Source of the DNA: Tianweitania populi | Lineage (GTDB): Bacteria > Pseudomonadota > Alphaproteobacteria > Rhizobiales > Rhizobiaceae | Reading direction: 5' to 3' | NCBI RefSeq assembly: GCF_014652875.1 | Contig: NZ_BMZQ01000003.1 | Coordinates: 1 to 64,000 of the forward strand | Length of the DNA: 64,000 bases | Shown: piece after piece, positions 25,708 to 34,103 of the stretch | Position numbering within the stretch: position 1 is the stretch's first letter | Layout: each line of letters starts with the position of its first letter | Made by a program: the position numbers and the translations under genes | Notes under the pieces: model-generated | Databases searched by the model: none | Told to the model about the DNA's origin: nothing | What the model saw: only the letters and a program-made list of their open reading frames with translations

Positions 25708-27372
25708 CTAATAACTAGAGAAGCGGTCCAGTGCGTTGCGGGTGATCGCTTCTGTGAACGGATCACTGCGGGTTAGTCCCATGATCCATTCGCAAGATCC
25801 CGCGGTAATGACTTCACCTTTGCCGCGCTTCATGCCGACCACCATGCCAGACCCGTACTGGAACTTGCGTCGGGCAACCGGAGTGTCTTCAGCGGCCAGT
25901 TCGGCCAGACCGTTGAGGTCGCTATCTCGAACGTAGTAGCGCACACCCTCGCCTTCATGCTCATGTTCCAGCAGGACGGCCGGGCTCATCGCCAAGATGT
26001 CGATCGCGTCGGGTACGCCTTCCGCGGCAACGGGATAAGGCAAGCCCTGGCGGAACGTGTAGTCGAGGCCGTCGACCTCGTAGCCGAAGATCCCGGCTTC
26101 CGCGCCGAAGATGTCGGCGTAGCGCAGGTCGGTGCCTTTGAAGGCCCAATGATCCGGGCGATAAACGGTAAAGCCGCGTGAGCCGCGTGGGGCAAAACCA
26201 CCCCAGCTCGCATACATGCCGTGGCAGCCGTTCACGCCAACCGTTGAGGCGCCGGGCCAGTTCACTCCGCCGCTTTCCCACGATGCGGTCAGCAGATGCT
26301 TGCGCTCCGGATCGTCGCGCACGGGATCCATGGTTGGCGCCTTAAACTTCCAGCAGTGTTGCTGGCTGCCATTGTCTTCTAGCCGGATCTGCCAGAGAAA
26401 GTTGCCACCGAAGCGGGAGAAACCACCGCCACGCTCAACAAAGGCCTCGACCGTCTTGCGCATGTCCCACGACCAGTATTCGTCATGTCCCACGGTGACG
26501 AGGCAACTGTAATCGTCGAGGATTTCAGGACGGAAATGAAGGTCGGTTTGCGTGATGATGTCGAAGTCGTAGCCTTCGCGCTCGGCCCATACAGCGAAAT
26601 GGCGATCGAACTGAGCCCAGCCAGCGGCCGCGTAGTACTGTCCCCAGCCGCCTGAGTAGCCCCATTCCTTGGAAGGGAAGCGCGGTGCGTCATTCATGTC
26701 CGGCAAAGGCGTTGTCATGATACGCGCCGCCCCTTTAGGCAGCCAGACCATTCCGCGTGTCCATGGCCGCTTGAGGCTGAGGATAGGAGAACCTTCGTTC
26801 TTGTTCGGCCCCCACGTGCCGAAGTAATGGTTGGCGCCGCCCCAGTCGTTGTAGGCAGTCCAGGTGCCGGTCGCCAGCATGAAGAGAATGCGGCCGCGAC
26901 GGGTTGCTGAGGTAGGACGCACCACAACGAAATGATGCTGAACGAAACGTTCGCCGCCAGCGCGTAAACAGGTCGACACAACGCGGTAGAAGCCCGATCG
27001 CAGGTCTTGCGGAATGGTCCAGCGATGCAGCACCGGCCAGTCGCATCCATCCGAATAGGCCGTTTCCGAGGTCTTGGTGAAGCTGCCCGGCAATCCGAAG
27101 CTTTCATGCACCATCTCCGGCTTGAAGCCGTCCCGATAGATCTGGATCGACCATTCCTGCGAGGTTGTTGATCCATGGAATTCAACCGTCTCGCCGGGAT
27201 CAAAGGACATCCGCTCGGTGTAAACAAAAACCTCCGGCAGATCGGGATCTTCGCGCGGGAACTGAAAGCGATAATCGGCTAGGAAATGCTCGTCCGCGTA
27301 GCCCCTCCGGACTGTACGCGGCAAAATGGCATGAGGGCCCATCTCGGGAAACTGGAACGGTTCCTTGGTCAT
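25708..27372 (-). CDS. N,N-dimethylformamidase large-subunit-like protein
   Basis: 554 residues resembling the C-terminal two-thirds of DMFase large subunits: GTWTAYNDWGGANHYFG, VTVGHDEYWSWDMRKTV and FGGNFLWQIRLED lie in the expected order, with a beta-rich N-terminal part (FVYTERMSFDPGETVEFHGS). The characterised DmfA2 is around 760 residues, so this is shorter and lacks the N-terminal lectin-like part. The small subunit gene is not present nearby. Members hydrolyse N-alkylamides using mononuclear iron. It diverges from a polyamine-type importer operon, suggesting that the importer brings in its amide or amine substrate. Confidence 0.75.
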   Translation of the reverse strand: MTKEPFQFPEMGPHAILPRTVRRGYADEHFLADYRFQFPREDPDLPEVFVYTERMSFDPGETVEFHGSTTSQEWSIQIYRDGFKPEMVHESFGLPGSFTKTSETAYSDGCDWPVLHRWTIPQDLRSGFYRVVSTCLRAGGERFVQHHFVVVRPTSATRRGRILFMLATGTWTAYNDWGGANHYFGTWGPNKNEGSPILSLKRPWTRGMVWLPKGAARIMTTPLPDMNDAPRFPSKEWGYSGGWGQYYAAAGWAQFDRHFAVWAEREGYDFDIITQTDLHFRPEILDDYSCLVTVGHDEYWSWDMRKTVEAFVERGGGFSRFGGNFLWQIRLEDNGSQQHCWKFKAPTMDPVRDDPERKHLLTASWESGGVNWPGASTVGVNGCHGMYASWGGFAPRGSRGFTVYRPDHWAFKGTDLRYADIFGAEAGIFGYEVDGLDYTFRQGLPYPVAAEGVPDAIDILAMSPAVLLEHEHEGEGVRYYVRDSDLNGLAELAAEDTPVARRKFQYGSGMVVGMKRGKGEVITAGSCEWIMGLTRSDPFTEAITRNALDRFSSY

Positions 27373-27779
27373 GATCGCCTAAATTCCTCGTTGGAACGAC
27401 CGATCGATCTGGGTCTGACCCAAACCTTTCGAAAAGAGCATCAAACAAGATGCTCAAGCGACATGGCAGCAAAAGCTGGCTGCCGGAGTGCAGAGGAAAG
27501 CCAACGCAGTGACCTGTCAAGCGCGAGGCTGAACTTAATGATAATTTATTCGGCCATGCCATGCCGAGGCGGTCGGAATCTTTCTATCAAGACGCACAAA
27601 AAGACTTCAATGCGAGCCGCATTTTTATGCTGGTTAGGTTGTCTAGCAGCCGTCGCCTTTAGAGCGAGAATGACAACAGAAGCCAAAAGACGCCGAACGA
27701 TAATCAAAATACTTGAGGTTAAGGATATATCGTGTAGCGTCTAACTTTCTACGAATGTGTCCAGGACCCGGGAGCTCCC
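27373..27779. other. Divergent promoter region between the DMFase-like gene and the importer operon
   Basis: 407 bases with no credible gene. It holds the palindrome at 27410-27422 near the minus-strand start and an AT-rich stretch around 27530-27745 before the plus-strand operon. Promoters for both directions should lie here. Confidence 0.55.
27410..27422. promoter_or_regulatory. 13-bp palindrome upstream of the DMFase-like gene
   Basis: TGGGTC-T-GACCCA is a perfect inverted repeat 38 bases before the minus-strand ATG. Symmetry and place suggest an operator. No regulator gene is adjacent; the nearest are the TetR gene at 34104 and more distant genes. Confidence 0.35.
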
Positions 27780-28877
27780 ATGTCGCAAACCGTCTCGTCG
27801 AACAACAAAGGCGCGTCTATCGAAATCGATCGTCTCGCCAAGACGTTCGGAAGCGTGAGGGCGGTTGACGACGTTTCGCTCACCATCGAACCCGGCGAGT
27901 TCGTCGCACTGTTGGGACCGAGTGGATCCGGCAAGTCGACTGTGCTGATGAGTGTTGCAGGCTTTGAGCGTCCCTCCGCTGGACGGATCATGATCGGTGG
28001 CAAGGATTGCACGAGGCTTCCACCAAACAAGCGCGACATCGGCATGGTGTTTCAGCATTACACGCTGTTTCCCCATCTAAGCGTCGGCGACAACGTCGCT
28101 TTTCCCCTGAAGATGCGCGGCGTGGCAAAGGCAGAACGGCGCAGGCAGGCTGAAGCCGCACTCGAGATCGTTCGTTTGGGTGGCTATGGCGACAGGATGC
28201 CGAAGCAGTTGTCTGGCGGACAACAGCAGCGCGTCGCGCTTGCCCGCGCCATCGTCTACAATCCGCAGGTGCTCTTGATGGACGAGCCCTTATCCGCGCT
28301 CGACAAGAACCTGCGCGAGGAGATGCAGATCGAGATCAAGCGGCTTCATGCCGAACTCGGCTTCACGGTCGTGTTCGTGACGCATGATCAGGGTGAAGCG
28401 CTGACAATGGCGGATCGCATCGCCATCCTCAAAGCTGGACGTTTGCAGCAGGTTTCGCCGGCGCGCGAGCTTTATGAGCGGCCATCGAACCTCTTCGCCG
28501 CGAGCTTCATCGGCGAAATGAACATGCTGCCGGTCCAATGGGATGGCGCAAACGCCACATTCTCAGAACGTGAGCACATCCGGCTGCCCGATAGCGCATC
28601 CATCGAAACGGTCCCATCCGGCCGGGCCGTTCTTGCCGTTCGGCCGGAACGGCTTTCTGTCACGTCTCCGGGTGAAACGGGCAGCTGGCGCGCGACGGTC
28701 AGCGATGTGGTTTATGCTGGCGCAGGCAGTCTGCTGATCACGCATCTTCATGATGGTAGCGAGGTTCGTCTGCGCGTGGCGAGTGCCGGGCAAGCCCCGG
28801 TCCGGCCGGGACAGGCCATCGGAATAAAAGTGCCGCCGGAAGCCGCCCTTCTTTATCCCGCGGACGCGGCTCGATGA
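27780..28877 (+). CDS. Polyamine/opine-type ABC importer ATPase (PotA-like)
   Basis: 365 residues. Walker A GPSGSGKST near residue 48, signature LSGGQQQRVALARAI near 143, Walker B VLLMDEPLSALD near 165, and the H-loop VTHDQGEALT. A C-terminal TOBE domain (residues 240-365) is typical of PotA/FbpC-class ATPases. RBS GGGAG precedes the ATG. It overlaps the next permease gene by 4 bases. Substrate could be a polyamine, amine or related cation; the divergent DMFase-like enzyme hints at an amide or amine. Confidence 0.92.
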   Translation: MSQTVSSNNKGASIEIDRLAKTFGSVRAVDDVSLTIEPGEFVALLGPSGSGKSTVLMSVAGFERPSAGRIMIGGKDCTRLPPNKRDIGMVFQHYTLFPHLSVGDNVAFPLKMRGVAKAERRRQAEAALEIVRLGGYGDRMPKQLSGGQQQRVALARAIVYNPQVLLMDEPLSALDKNLREEMQIEIKRLHAELGFTVVFVTHDQGEALTMADRIAILKAGRLQQVSPARELYERPSNLFAASFIGEMNMLPVQWDGANATFSEREHIRLPDSASIETVPSGRAVLAVRPERLSVTSPGETGSWRATVSDVVYAGAGSLLITHLHDGSEVRLRVASAGQAPVRPGQAIGIKVPPEAALLYPADAAR

Positions 28878-29740
28878 AGGCTGGGTTCTTCGAAGCCAAT
28901 GGTCGTCAGATGTCGCGGGGCGCCATTCTGCTCCTGATGGCACCTTTCTTCGCATTGGTGATCTTTGCCTTCCTGTATCCTCTGGGCAGCCTGCTTTCGC
29001 TGTCGGTGCTGGAGCCCTCGCCCACTCTGACCAACTACGAACGTGTGTTCGATAATCCCATCTACGCGACGGTTCTTTATAGAACGCTGAGGATGGCGCT
29101 GCTGGTCAGCTTGCTTTCTCTCGCTCTATCCCTGCCAGTCGCTATCTTGATGGCCAATTCTAGAGGACCGAAGGCCGTCTTTTTGACGGCTTGTGTGTTG
29201 TTGCCTTTCTGGTCTTCTGTTCTCGTGCGCACTGCAGCCTGGTCGATTTTGCTACAACGCAACGGTCTCGTGAACGAGTTCCTGCAAGGCATCGGTATCA
29301 CCTCCGAGCCACTGCGCCTCCTTTACACACAGGGCGCGGTTGTGATCGCCATGACCCATGTGTTGATGCCGTTCATGGTGCTGCCGATCTATGGCGCCTT
29401 GCGCAACATTCCCTTCGATTACAACCGGGCCGCCGCCATTTGTGGAGCCGGGCCGCTACGGAGTTTCTGGGAGGTCACGCTGCCGCTTGCGATGCCGGGC
29501 ATCCTCGGCGGCTTCATCCTCGTTTTCCTGACCGCACTGGGCTATTTCATCACGCCCTCCCTGCTGGGGTCCCCGCAGGAGATGATGATCGCAACGCTGA
29601 TCTCGCAACAAATCCGCGAAAATCTGGACTGGCCCTTCGCGGCAGCCCTCGTCGGCGTGCTTACGCTTCTGGTGACGATCATCACCCTCGTCTTCAGCAA
29701 GGTGTTTCGCTTTGAACGCATGCTGGGAGCCCGCGCATGA
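28874..29740 (+). CDS. Polyamine-type ABC importer permease (PotB-like)
   Basis: 288 residues with six predicted membrane helices. The EAA-loop region reads YNRAAAICGAGPLRSFWEVT, with the conserved G and following LPLAMPGI. The long periplasmic loop after the first helix (LEPSPTLTNYERVFDNPIY) is typical of PotB/PotH. It overlaps neighbours by 4 bases on each side. Confidence 0.9.
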   Translation: MKAGFFEANGRQMSRGAILLLMAPFFALVIFAFLYPLGSLLSLSVLEPSPTLTNYERVFDNPIYATVLYRTLRMALLVSLLSLALSLPVAILMANSRGPKAVFLTACVLLPFWSSVLVRTAAWSILLQRNGLVNEFLQGIGITSEPLRLLYTQGAVVIAMTHVLMPFMVLPIYGALRNIPFDYNRAAAICGAGPLRSFWEVTLPLAMPGILGGFILVFLTALGYFITPSLLGSPQEMMIATLISQQIRENLDWPFAAALVGVLTLLVTIITLVFSKVFRFERMLGARA

Positions 29741-30540
29741 ATCCGCGATCGCTTCTCCTCAACGCCTATGTCTATGCAGTTCTGGCGTTCATTCTGCTAC
29801 CGATCTTCATCATCCTTCCGATGGCATTCAGCGAGACGACCTACCTGACTTTCCCGCCGCAGGGCGTGACGCTGCGTTGGTTTGAAGAATTCTTCGGTGA
29901 CTCACGCTGGATGGCTGCAACCTGGTTTAGCGCCAAGATTGCGGCGCTGACGGCCATTACGACAGCCGTGGTCGGGACCATGGCAACCTATGCGCTCGTG
30001 CGTGGCGCGCGGACGATGGGAACGATCTTCCAGGCTTTTCTCATCGGCCCTATCGTGGTTCCGCATATCGCCCTGGCTGTGGCGCTCTACCTGTTCTTCC
30101 AGAATACCGGTCTGTCGGGAACGGTGTTCGGCTATGTCGCAGCGCATTCGATCATCGCGATGCCTTTCACGGTCTTTACGGTCGCAGCCGCCCTTTCGAG
30201 CGTCGATCCGGCCTTGGAGGATGCAGCCATGAGCTGCGGCGCCAACCGCTTCAACGCGTTCCGGCTCATCACTCTGCCGATCATTCTGCCCAATGTAATT
30301 TCAGGCGGGCTCTTTGCGTTCATCATCTCCTTTGACGAGCCGGTGATCGCGTTCTTTCTTGCCGGCATCCGCGACAAGACCCTGCCGCGCATGATGTTCG
30401 ATGACATCGAGCAGAACCTGACGCCGATTATCCCGGCCATTGCCGTGCTTTTGACGGTGCTCTCGATCGTCGTGCTGTTGGCCGCTGCTCTGCTCAAATA
30501 CCTCGCAGACCGCAATTCCACGGCGCGTGAAGAAACCTGA
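29737..30540 (+). CDS. Polyamine-type ABC importer permease (PotC-like)
   Basis: 267 residues, six membrane helices. LEDAAMSCGANRFNAFRLIT is the EAA loop, followed by LPIILPNVISGGLFAF. The N-terminal LTFPPQGVTLRWFEEFF is the typical PotC/PotI periplasmic segment. It forms the heterodimeric channel with the preceding permease and shares the same operon. Confidence 0.9.
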   Translation: MNPRSLLLNAYVYAVLAFILLPIFIILPMAFSETTYLTFPPQGVTLRWFEEFFGDSRWMAATWFSAKIAALTAITTAVVGTMATYALVRGARTMGTIFQAFLIGPIVVPHIALAVALYLFFQNTGLSGTVFGYVAAHSIIAMPFTVFTVAAALSSVDPALEDAAMSCGANRFNAFRLITLPIILPNVISGGLFAFIISFDEPVIAFFLAGIRDKTLPRMMFDDIEQNLTPIIPAIAVLLTVLSIVVLLAAALLKYLADRNSTAREET

Positions 30541-30573
30541 CAACAAGAAGGGAACTCAGCAAAGGAGGCTGAC

Positions 30574-31620
30574 ATGACAACCAGGAAATTGCTTACAGGA
30601 TTGCTTGGCGCGACACTTCTCGCTGCAACGATGCCGGCGCTGGCCGACGAAATCGTCGTTGCGACAACCGGTGGATTGATGCGCAACACGCTTGAAGAGC
30701 AGATGTATCTGCCCTTCCAGGAAGCCTCGGGAACGGAAGTCATTCCATTCGACATCGAGGTTCCAGATCAGTGGGCCCGTGCGGAAGGCATGGTGCGTAG
30801 CGGCAATGTCGAGTTCGACATCGTCACGGCGACTGGCCCGGACCTCGTCGACAAGGCGGACCTCCTGATGGATATTCCCTGCGACACACTGGAAAACGTG
30901 AAGAAGTTCGGACTTGAAGGGGCGTGCACCGCAAAAGGCGTGGCCCGCACCACCGGTGGCATGGTTCTGACCTACAACACCGAAGCCTTTGGTGAGAAGA
31001 CGCCGAAAAACTGGGCCGACTTCTGGAACGTCACCGATTTCCCGGGACCGCGCGGCCTGCCCGACACCGGCGATCGCGACTGGTGGGTGCCTGCCGCGGC
31101 ACTCCTGGCCGACGGGGTTGATCGAAAGGATCTGTTTCCGCTCGATCTCGACCGCGCCTACAAGAAGCTCGACGAGATCAGGCCGCACATCGCCGTTTGG
31201 TGGAAGACCGGCAACCAGGTACAGCAGATCCTGCGCGACAAGGAAGTCGTGATGGCGATGTCCTACTCCGGCCGATCGCTCGCAACCATCAAGGACGGCG
31301 CGCCCCTTGCCATGGCATGGGACGGGGCGATGCGCGACACGGGCTACATGTCGATCCTGAAGGATGCGCCGAACCCCCAAGGCGCTTTGAAGTACATCGA
31401 CTTTTTCTACGGCAATTCGGATGGACATCCCGGCTTCATGCAGAAGGTCGGCTATGCCACGGCTTCATCGGCCGGGTTGGCCAAGCTGCCGGAGGAAGAG
31501 CAGAAGCTGTTTGCAACCTACCCCGCGAACTATGAGGTTCTGGTTGACCCGGACTTCAAGTGGATCGGTGAAAACCGGGCGACGCTACGGGATCGGTGGA
31601 CCGCCTGGCTCGCTCAGTAA
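30574..31620 (+). CDS. Polyamine-type ABC importer periplasmic binding protein
   Basis: 348 residues with a signal peptide (MTTRKLLTGLLGATLLAATM, cleavage after PALA) and a strong AAGGAGG Shine-Dalgarno. The mature protein is a type II (PotD/FbpA-like) binding protein: FDIVTATGPDLVDKADL, GGMVLTYNTEAF and YMSILKDAPNPQGALKYIDF. It is the last gene of the importer operon, 33 bases after the permease, and a terminator follows. The ligand is not determinable from sequence. Confidence 0.9.
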   Translation: MTTRKLLTGLLGATLLAATMPALADEIVVATTGGLMRNTLEEQMYLPFQEASGTEVIPFDIEVPDQWARAEGMVRSGNVEFDIVTATGPDLVDKADLLMDIPCDTLENVKKFGLEGACTAKGVARTTGGMVLTYNTEAFGEKTPKNWADFWNVTDFPGPRGLPDTGDRDWWVPAAALLADGVDRKDLFPLDLDRAYKKLDEIRPHIAVWWKTGNQVQQILRDKEVVMAMSYSGRSLATIKDGAPLAMAWDGAMRDTGYMSILKDAPNPQGALKYIDFFYGNSDGHPGFMQKVGYATASSAGLAKLPEEEQKLFATYPANYEVLVDPDFKWIGENRATLRDRWTAWLAQ

Positions 31621-31636
31621 GTCTACTATACAAGCG

Positions 31637-31660
31637 AAGGCCGGCCTAAGCGCCGGCCTT
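31637..31660 (+). terminator. Rho-independent terminator of the polyamine-type importer operon
   Basis: AAGGCCGGC-CTAAGC-GCCGGCCTT is a perfect 9-bp stem closed by a 6-base loop, ending in TTT, 16 bases after the binding-protein stop. Confidence 0.8.
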
Positions 31661-31738
31661 TCAGCAACATGGCGGCGTAGAATGGTCACGTTGCAGCACT
31701 GAATGGCCGGGAAATTGGGCAACGAGATGCGGTTGTGG

Positions 31739-32025
31739 CTACATCATCGCCAGTCCCGGGATCACCTTCGCCCCTCGCCGAACAGCCTCTTCGAGAAGCG
31801 GCGTGTCGACGGTTTCTTGATGACTTCGGCAACAGCGGTTCCGGTTGTGATGTGGTTAGGGGAGACCGGAAGCGGGTCGCGTTCATGCATGCCAAGCGAC
31901 ATCGCGTTGAAGATAAGATCACAGCGTCGGGCAGATCGGCTTCGCGGGGGCGGACGAAAATCTTTGCTTGCGGGTAGTTGAACAGGATCGTGGCACATGA
32001 TCCTGGTCTTGCCGGTGATCCGCAT
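31739..32025 (-). pseudogene. Shikimate-dehydrogenase-like relic
   Basis: The start MRITGKTRIM matches the N-terminus of a shikimate/quinate dehydrogenase subgroup. After a large internal deletion the frame resumes as CDLIFNAMSLGMHERDPLPV, the conserved NATSLGM region. A frame change then leads through AVAEVI to TPLLEEAVRRGAKVIPGLAM, followed by TAG. Thus fragments from three parts of the enzyme are present in shifted frames. It directly follows the OtnC gene on the same strand, so an intact copy may once have belonged to that operon. Confidence 0.7.
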
Positions 32026-32034
32026 CGCTTGTCC

Positions 32035-32706
32035 TCACTCCGGCATCGCCGCGGTGCCATAAGTGCCGTAACGGCGGTGCACTTCCGCCATCTCGGCTTG
32101 GCCGAGCATAACCGGATCACCCGCCTGACAGGCAAGGATGTATTGGCGCGCCAATGTTTCGAGCTTGACCGTGAGGTCGAGCGCATGCTGCAGGCTTCGA
32201 CCGGTGACGATCATACCATGATTGGCGAGGAGGCAGGCATAATGACCTTCGATCGCCTCGACGGCCGCCTCGGCTAGGGCCTTCGAGCCGAAAGGCTCGT
32301 AGCGCGAACAAGGCACGGTGATGCCACCGAAGCTCGCGATCATGTAGTGGAAAGCCGGAATGGGCTTGCGCAAACAGCTCAAGGCCACGCAGCTGTCGGC
32401 ATGAGTGTGGACGACGGCATGGGCATCGGACCGCCGCGACAGGATACCTGTATGAAAGCGCCATTCGCTGGACGGTATCCCTTCGCCCTGCACCGATCCA
32501 TCGAGCGACAGCTGGACAATGTCTTTTGGGCGCATCGTCGTGCCGCGACCGCCGGTTGGGGTGATAAGCAGATGGTCGGCGTAGCGAAGGCTGACATTGC
32601 CGGCACTGCCGTGGTTCAAACCCTTTTCTTCCAAGAAGCGCACGGCTTCGACGATCGAGTGACGCGCTTGATATTCGTCCAAGGCTGCCTCCTTTGCCAA
32701 GGGCAT
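32035..32706 (-). CDS. otnC: Class II aldolase/adducin-family protein, OtnC-like
   Basis: 223 residues. Zinc ligands are visible in VVHTHADS and LLANHGMI, and the acidic residue of class II aldolases in SSEWRFHTGIL. LNHGSAGNVSLR is the phosphate-binding N-terminal motif. OtnC (3-oxo-tetronate 4-phosphate decarboxylase) is the best fit because a divergent OtnK-like kinase starts 119 bases away. Together they would phosphorylate a 3-oxo-tetronate and decarboxylate it to dihydroxyacetone phosphate. Fuculose-phosphate aldolase-type activity is an alternative. Confidence 0.82.
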   Translation of the reverse strand: MPLAKEAALDEYQARHSIVEAVRFLEEKGLNHGSAGNVSLRYADHLLITPTGGRGTTMRPKDIVQLSLDGSVQGEGIPSSEWRFHTGILSRRSDAHAVVHTHADSCVALSCLRKPIPAFHYMIASFGGITVPCSRYEPFGSKALAEAAVEAIEGHYACLLANHGMIVTGRSLQHALDLTVKLETLARQYILACQAGDPVMLGQAEMAEVHRRYGTYGTAAMPE

Positions 32707-32717
32707 AGCCGATCATA

Positions 32718-32747
32718 GATAGCTAATCGGAATTCGAGAAAGCTATC
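32718..32747. promoter_or_regulatory. Inverted repeat between otnC and otnK
   Basis: GATAGCT and AGCTATC are separated by 16 bases in the divergent promoter region, directly upstream of the otnC-like start. Either arm pair could bind a dimeric regulator. Confidence 0.3.
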
Positions 32748-32800
32748 GTAGTTTTCGCGAGACTTCCATGATGAACCGCGTCATTGTGTTGAGAATATCG

Positions 32801-32815
32801 AAATGATTATCATTT
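32801..32815. promoter_or_regulatory. 15-bp perfect palindrome just upstream of otnK
   Basis: AAATGAT-T-ATCATTT is a 7-1-7 palindrome that ends just before the GGAGG of the otnK-like gene. Bound protein here would block initiation. The layout resembles Fur/Zur-family boxes as much as TetR operators; the co-directional TetR gene at 34104 is the nearest regulator. Confidence 0.45.
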
Positions 32816-32825
32816 TGGAGGCGCG

Positions 32826-34076
32826 ATGCTCGGGATCATTGCGGATGATTTCACCGGCGGCTTGATGGTCGCCGGGTATATAGAGGGTGCCGGTATCGCC
32901 TGCCCTGTTTTGTTCGACAGGGATGCGATCGCATCGCTCGATCCTTGTGATGTCGCGGTGGTGGGCACGCGCACGCGGCTGGCGCCGGCCGATGAAGCCG
33001 TTGCCGATGTAAAAGCCATCGCAAACCGCTTCGACGCAGCCGGCTTCGATAAGGTCGCCTATAAAGTCTGCGCCAGTTTCGATTCCACGGATGACGGAAA
33101 TATCGGACCAGTGGCCGACCTGTTGTCGGCGCGCTACGGGCAAAAACCGCTTCTGCTCAGCGCAGGCTTTCCACGTTTCGGCACAACCGTGCATCAGGGC
33201 TACCTGTTCTACCGCGCTCGATTAGTCTCGGAGTCGATCAAGCGCTTCGATCCGCTCACTCCGATGAGCGATCCTGACATGGTTCGTACCCTTGCGCGGC
33301 AAACGAACGGCAAGGTCGGCCTTTTGTCCCATGCAGCGCTTCACACCGGCGTCGATGGAGCCCGCGCGCGGCTTGATCAGCTGCGATCGGAGGACCACGA
33401 CTACATTTTGGTGGACTGCTCCGACGATACAGATGCCGATGTCGGTGCGGCTTTGGCCGGCAGCCACCGAACTACGATCGGTAGCGACGCGCATATCATT
33501 GCCTTCGCCAAGGTCTGCGCGGGTTCTGGCACAGACAAGCGTCTGCCCGCTCCGCACCATGCGGAAGGTCCCGCAGCCGTTCTTGTTGGCAGTGTCGGCC
33601 CGATTGCAACCGCTCAGTTGGCGGCGTTTGGGCAGCAGCATCCGGTCTTGGTGATCGATATCCTCGATGAACGGTCTGAAGACGCGATCGTCGCTGACGC
33701 ATTGGAATGGGCTGAACATCGGATAGGCGCCGAGCCGATCGCCTTGACCACGGCTGCGGATCAAGAGGCTGTCAAGAAAGCGCAACGCGCCCATGGATCG
33801 CTTCAAGCGGCGCGCAAAGCGGAGCGACTGCTTGCCGCCGTGGGCAAGGGACTGGTGGAACGCGGCGTGCGGCGACTGGCAGTTGCCGGCGGCGAAACGT
33901 CAGGGTCGATCGTCGAAAGTCTGGGTATTCGTCAGGTTCGCGCCTTTGCTGATACAGGCCTCGGCACAGGCTTCTGCGTTGCGGAAGCGCCGCTGCATCT
34001 ATCGCTCTATCTCAAACCCGGTAAACTTGGCGCCGACGATATTTTGCTGCGCGCCGTGGAGGCCATGCGCAACTGA
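32826..34076 (+). CDS. otnK: Four-carbon acid sugar kinase family, OtnK-like
   Basis: 416 residues of the DUF1537 kinase family. The N-terminal motif IIADDFTGG carries the substrate-binding Asp pair (IADDxTGA in the family), and the C-terminal nucleotide-binding part has AVAGGETSGSIVESLG and FADTGLGTGF. TTTGGAGGCGCG gives a strong RBS before ATG 32826. OtnK phosphorylates 3-oxo-tetronate at O4. The divergent OtnC-like gene and the downstream TetR gene make a compact catabolic unit, although the dehydrogenase (OtnD/LtnD) and isomerase (OtnI) that normally precede this step are absent. Confidence 0.88.
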   Translation: MLGIIADDFTGGLMVAGYIEGAGIACPVLFDRDAIASLDPCDVAVVGTRTRLAPADEAVADVKAIANRFDAAGFDKVAYKVCASFDSTDDGNIGPVADLLSARYGQKPLLLSAGFPRFGTTVHQGYLFYRARLVSESIKRFDPLTPMSDPDMVRTLARQTNGKVGLLSHAALHTGVDGARARLDQLRSEDHDYILVDCSDDTDADVGAALAGSHRTTIGSDAHIIAFAKVCAGSGTDKRLPAPHHAEGPAAVLVGSVGPIATAQLAAFGQQHPVLVIDILDERSEDAIVADALEWAEHRIGAEPIALTTAADQEAVKKAQRAHGSLQAARKAERLLAAVGKGLVERGVRRLAVAGGETSGSIVESLGIRQVRAFADTGLGTGFCVAEAPLHLSLYLKPGKLGADDILLRAVEAMRN

Positions 34077-34103
34077 GCTAACGATACAAGGAGCCGGCCG
34101 ATC

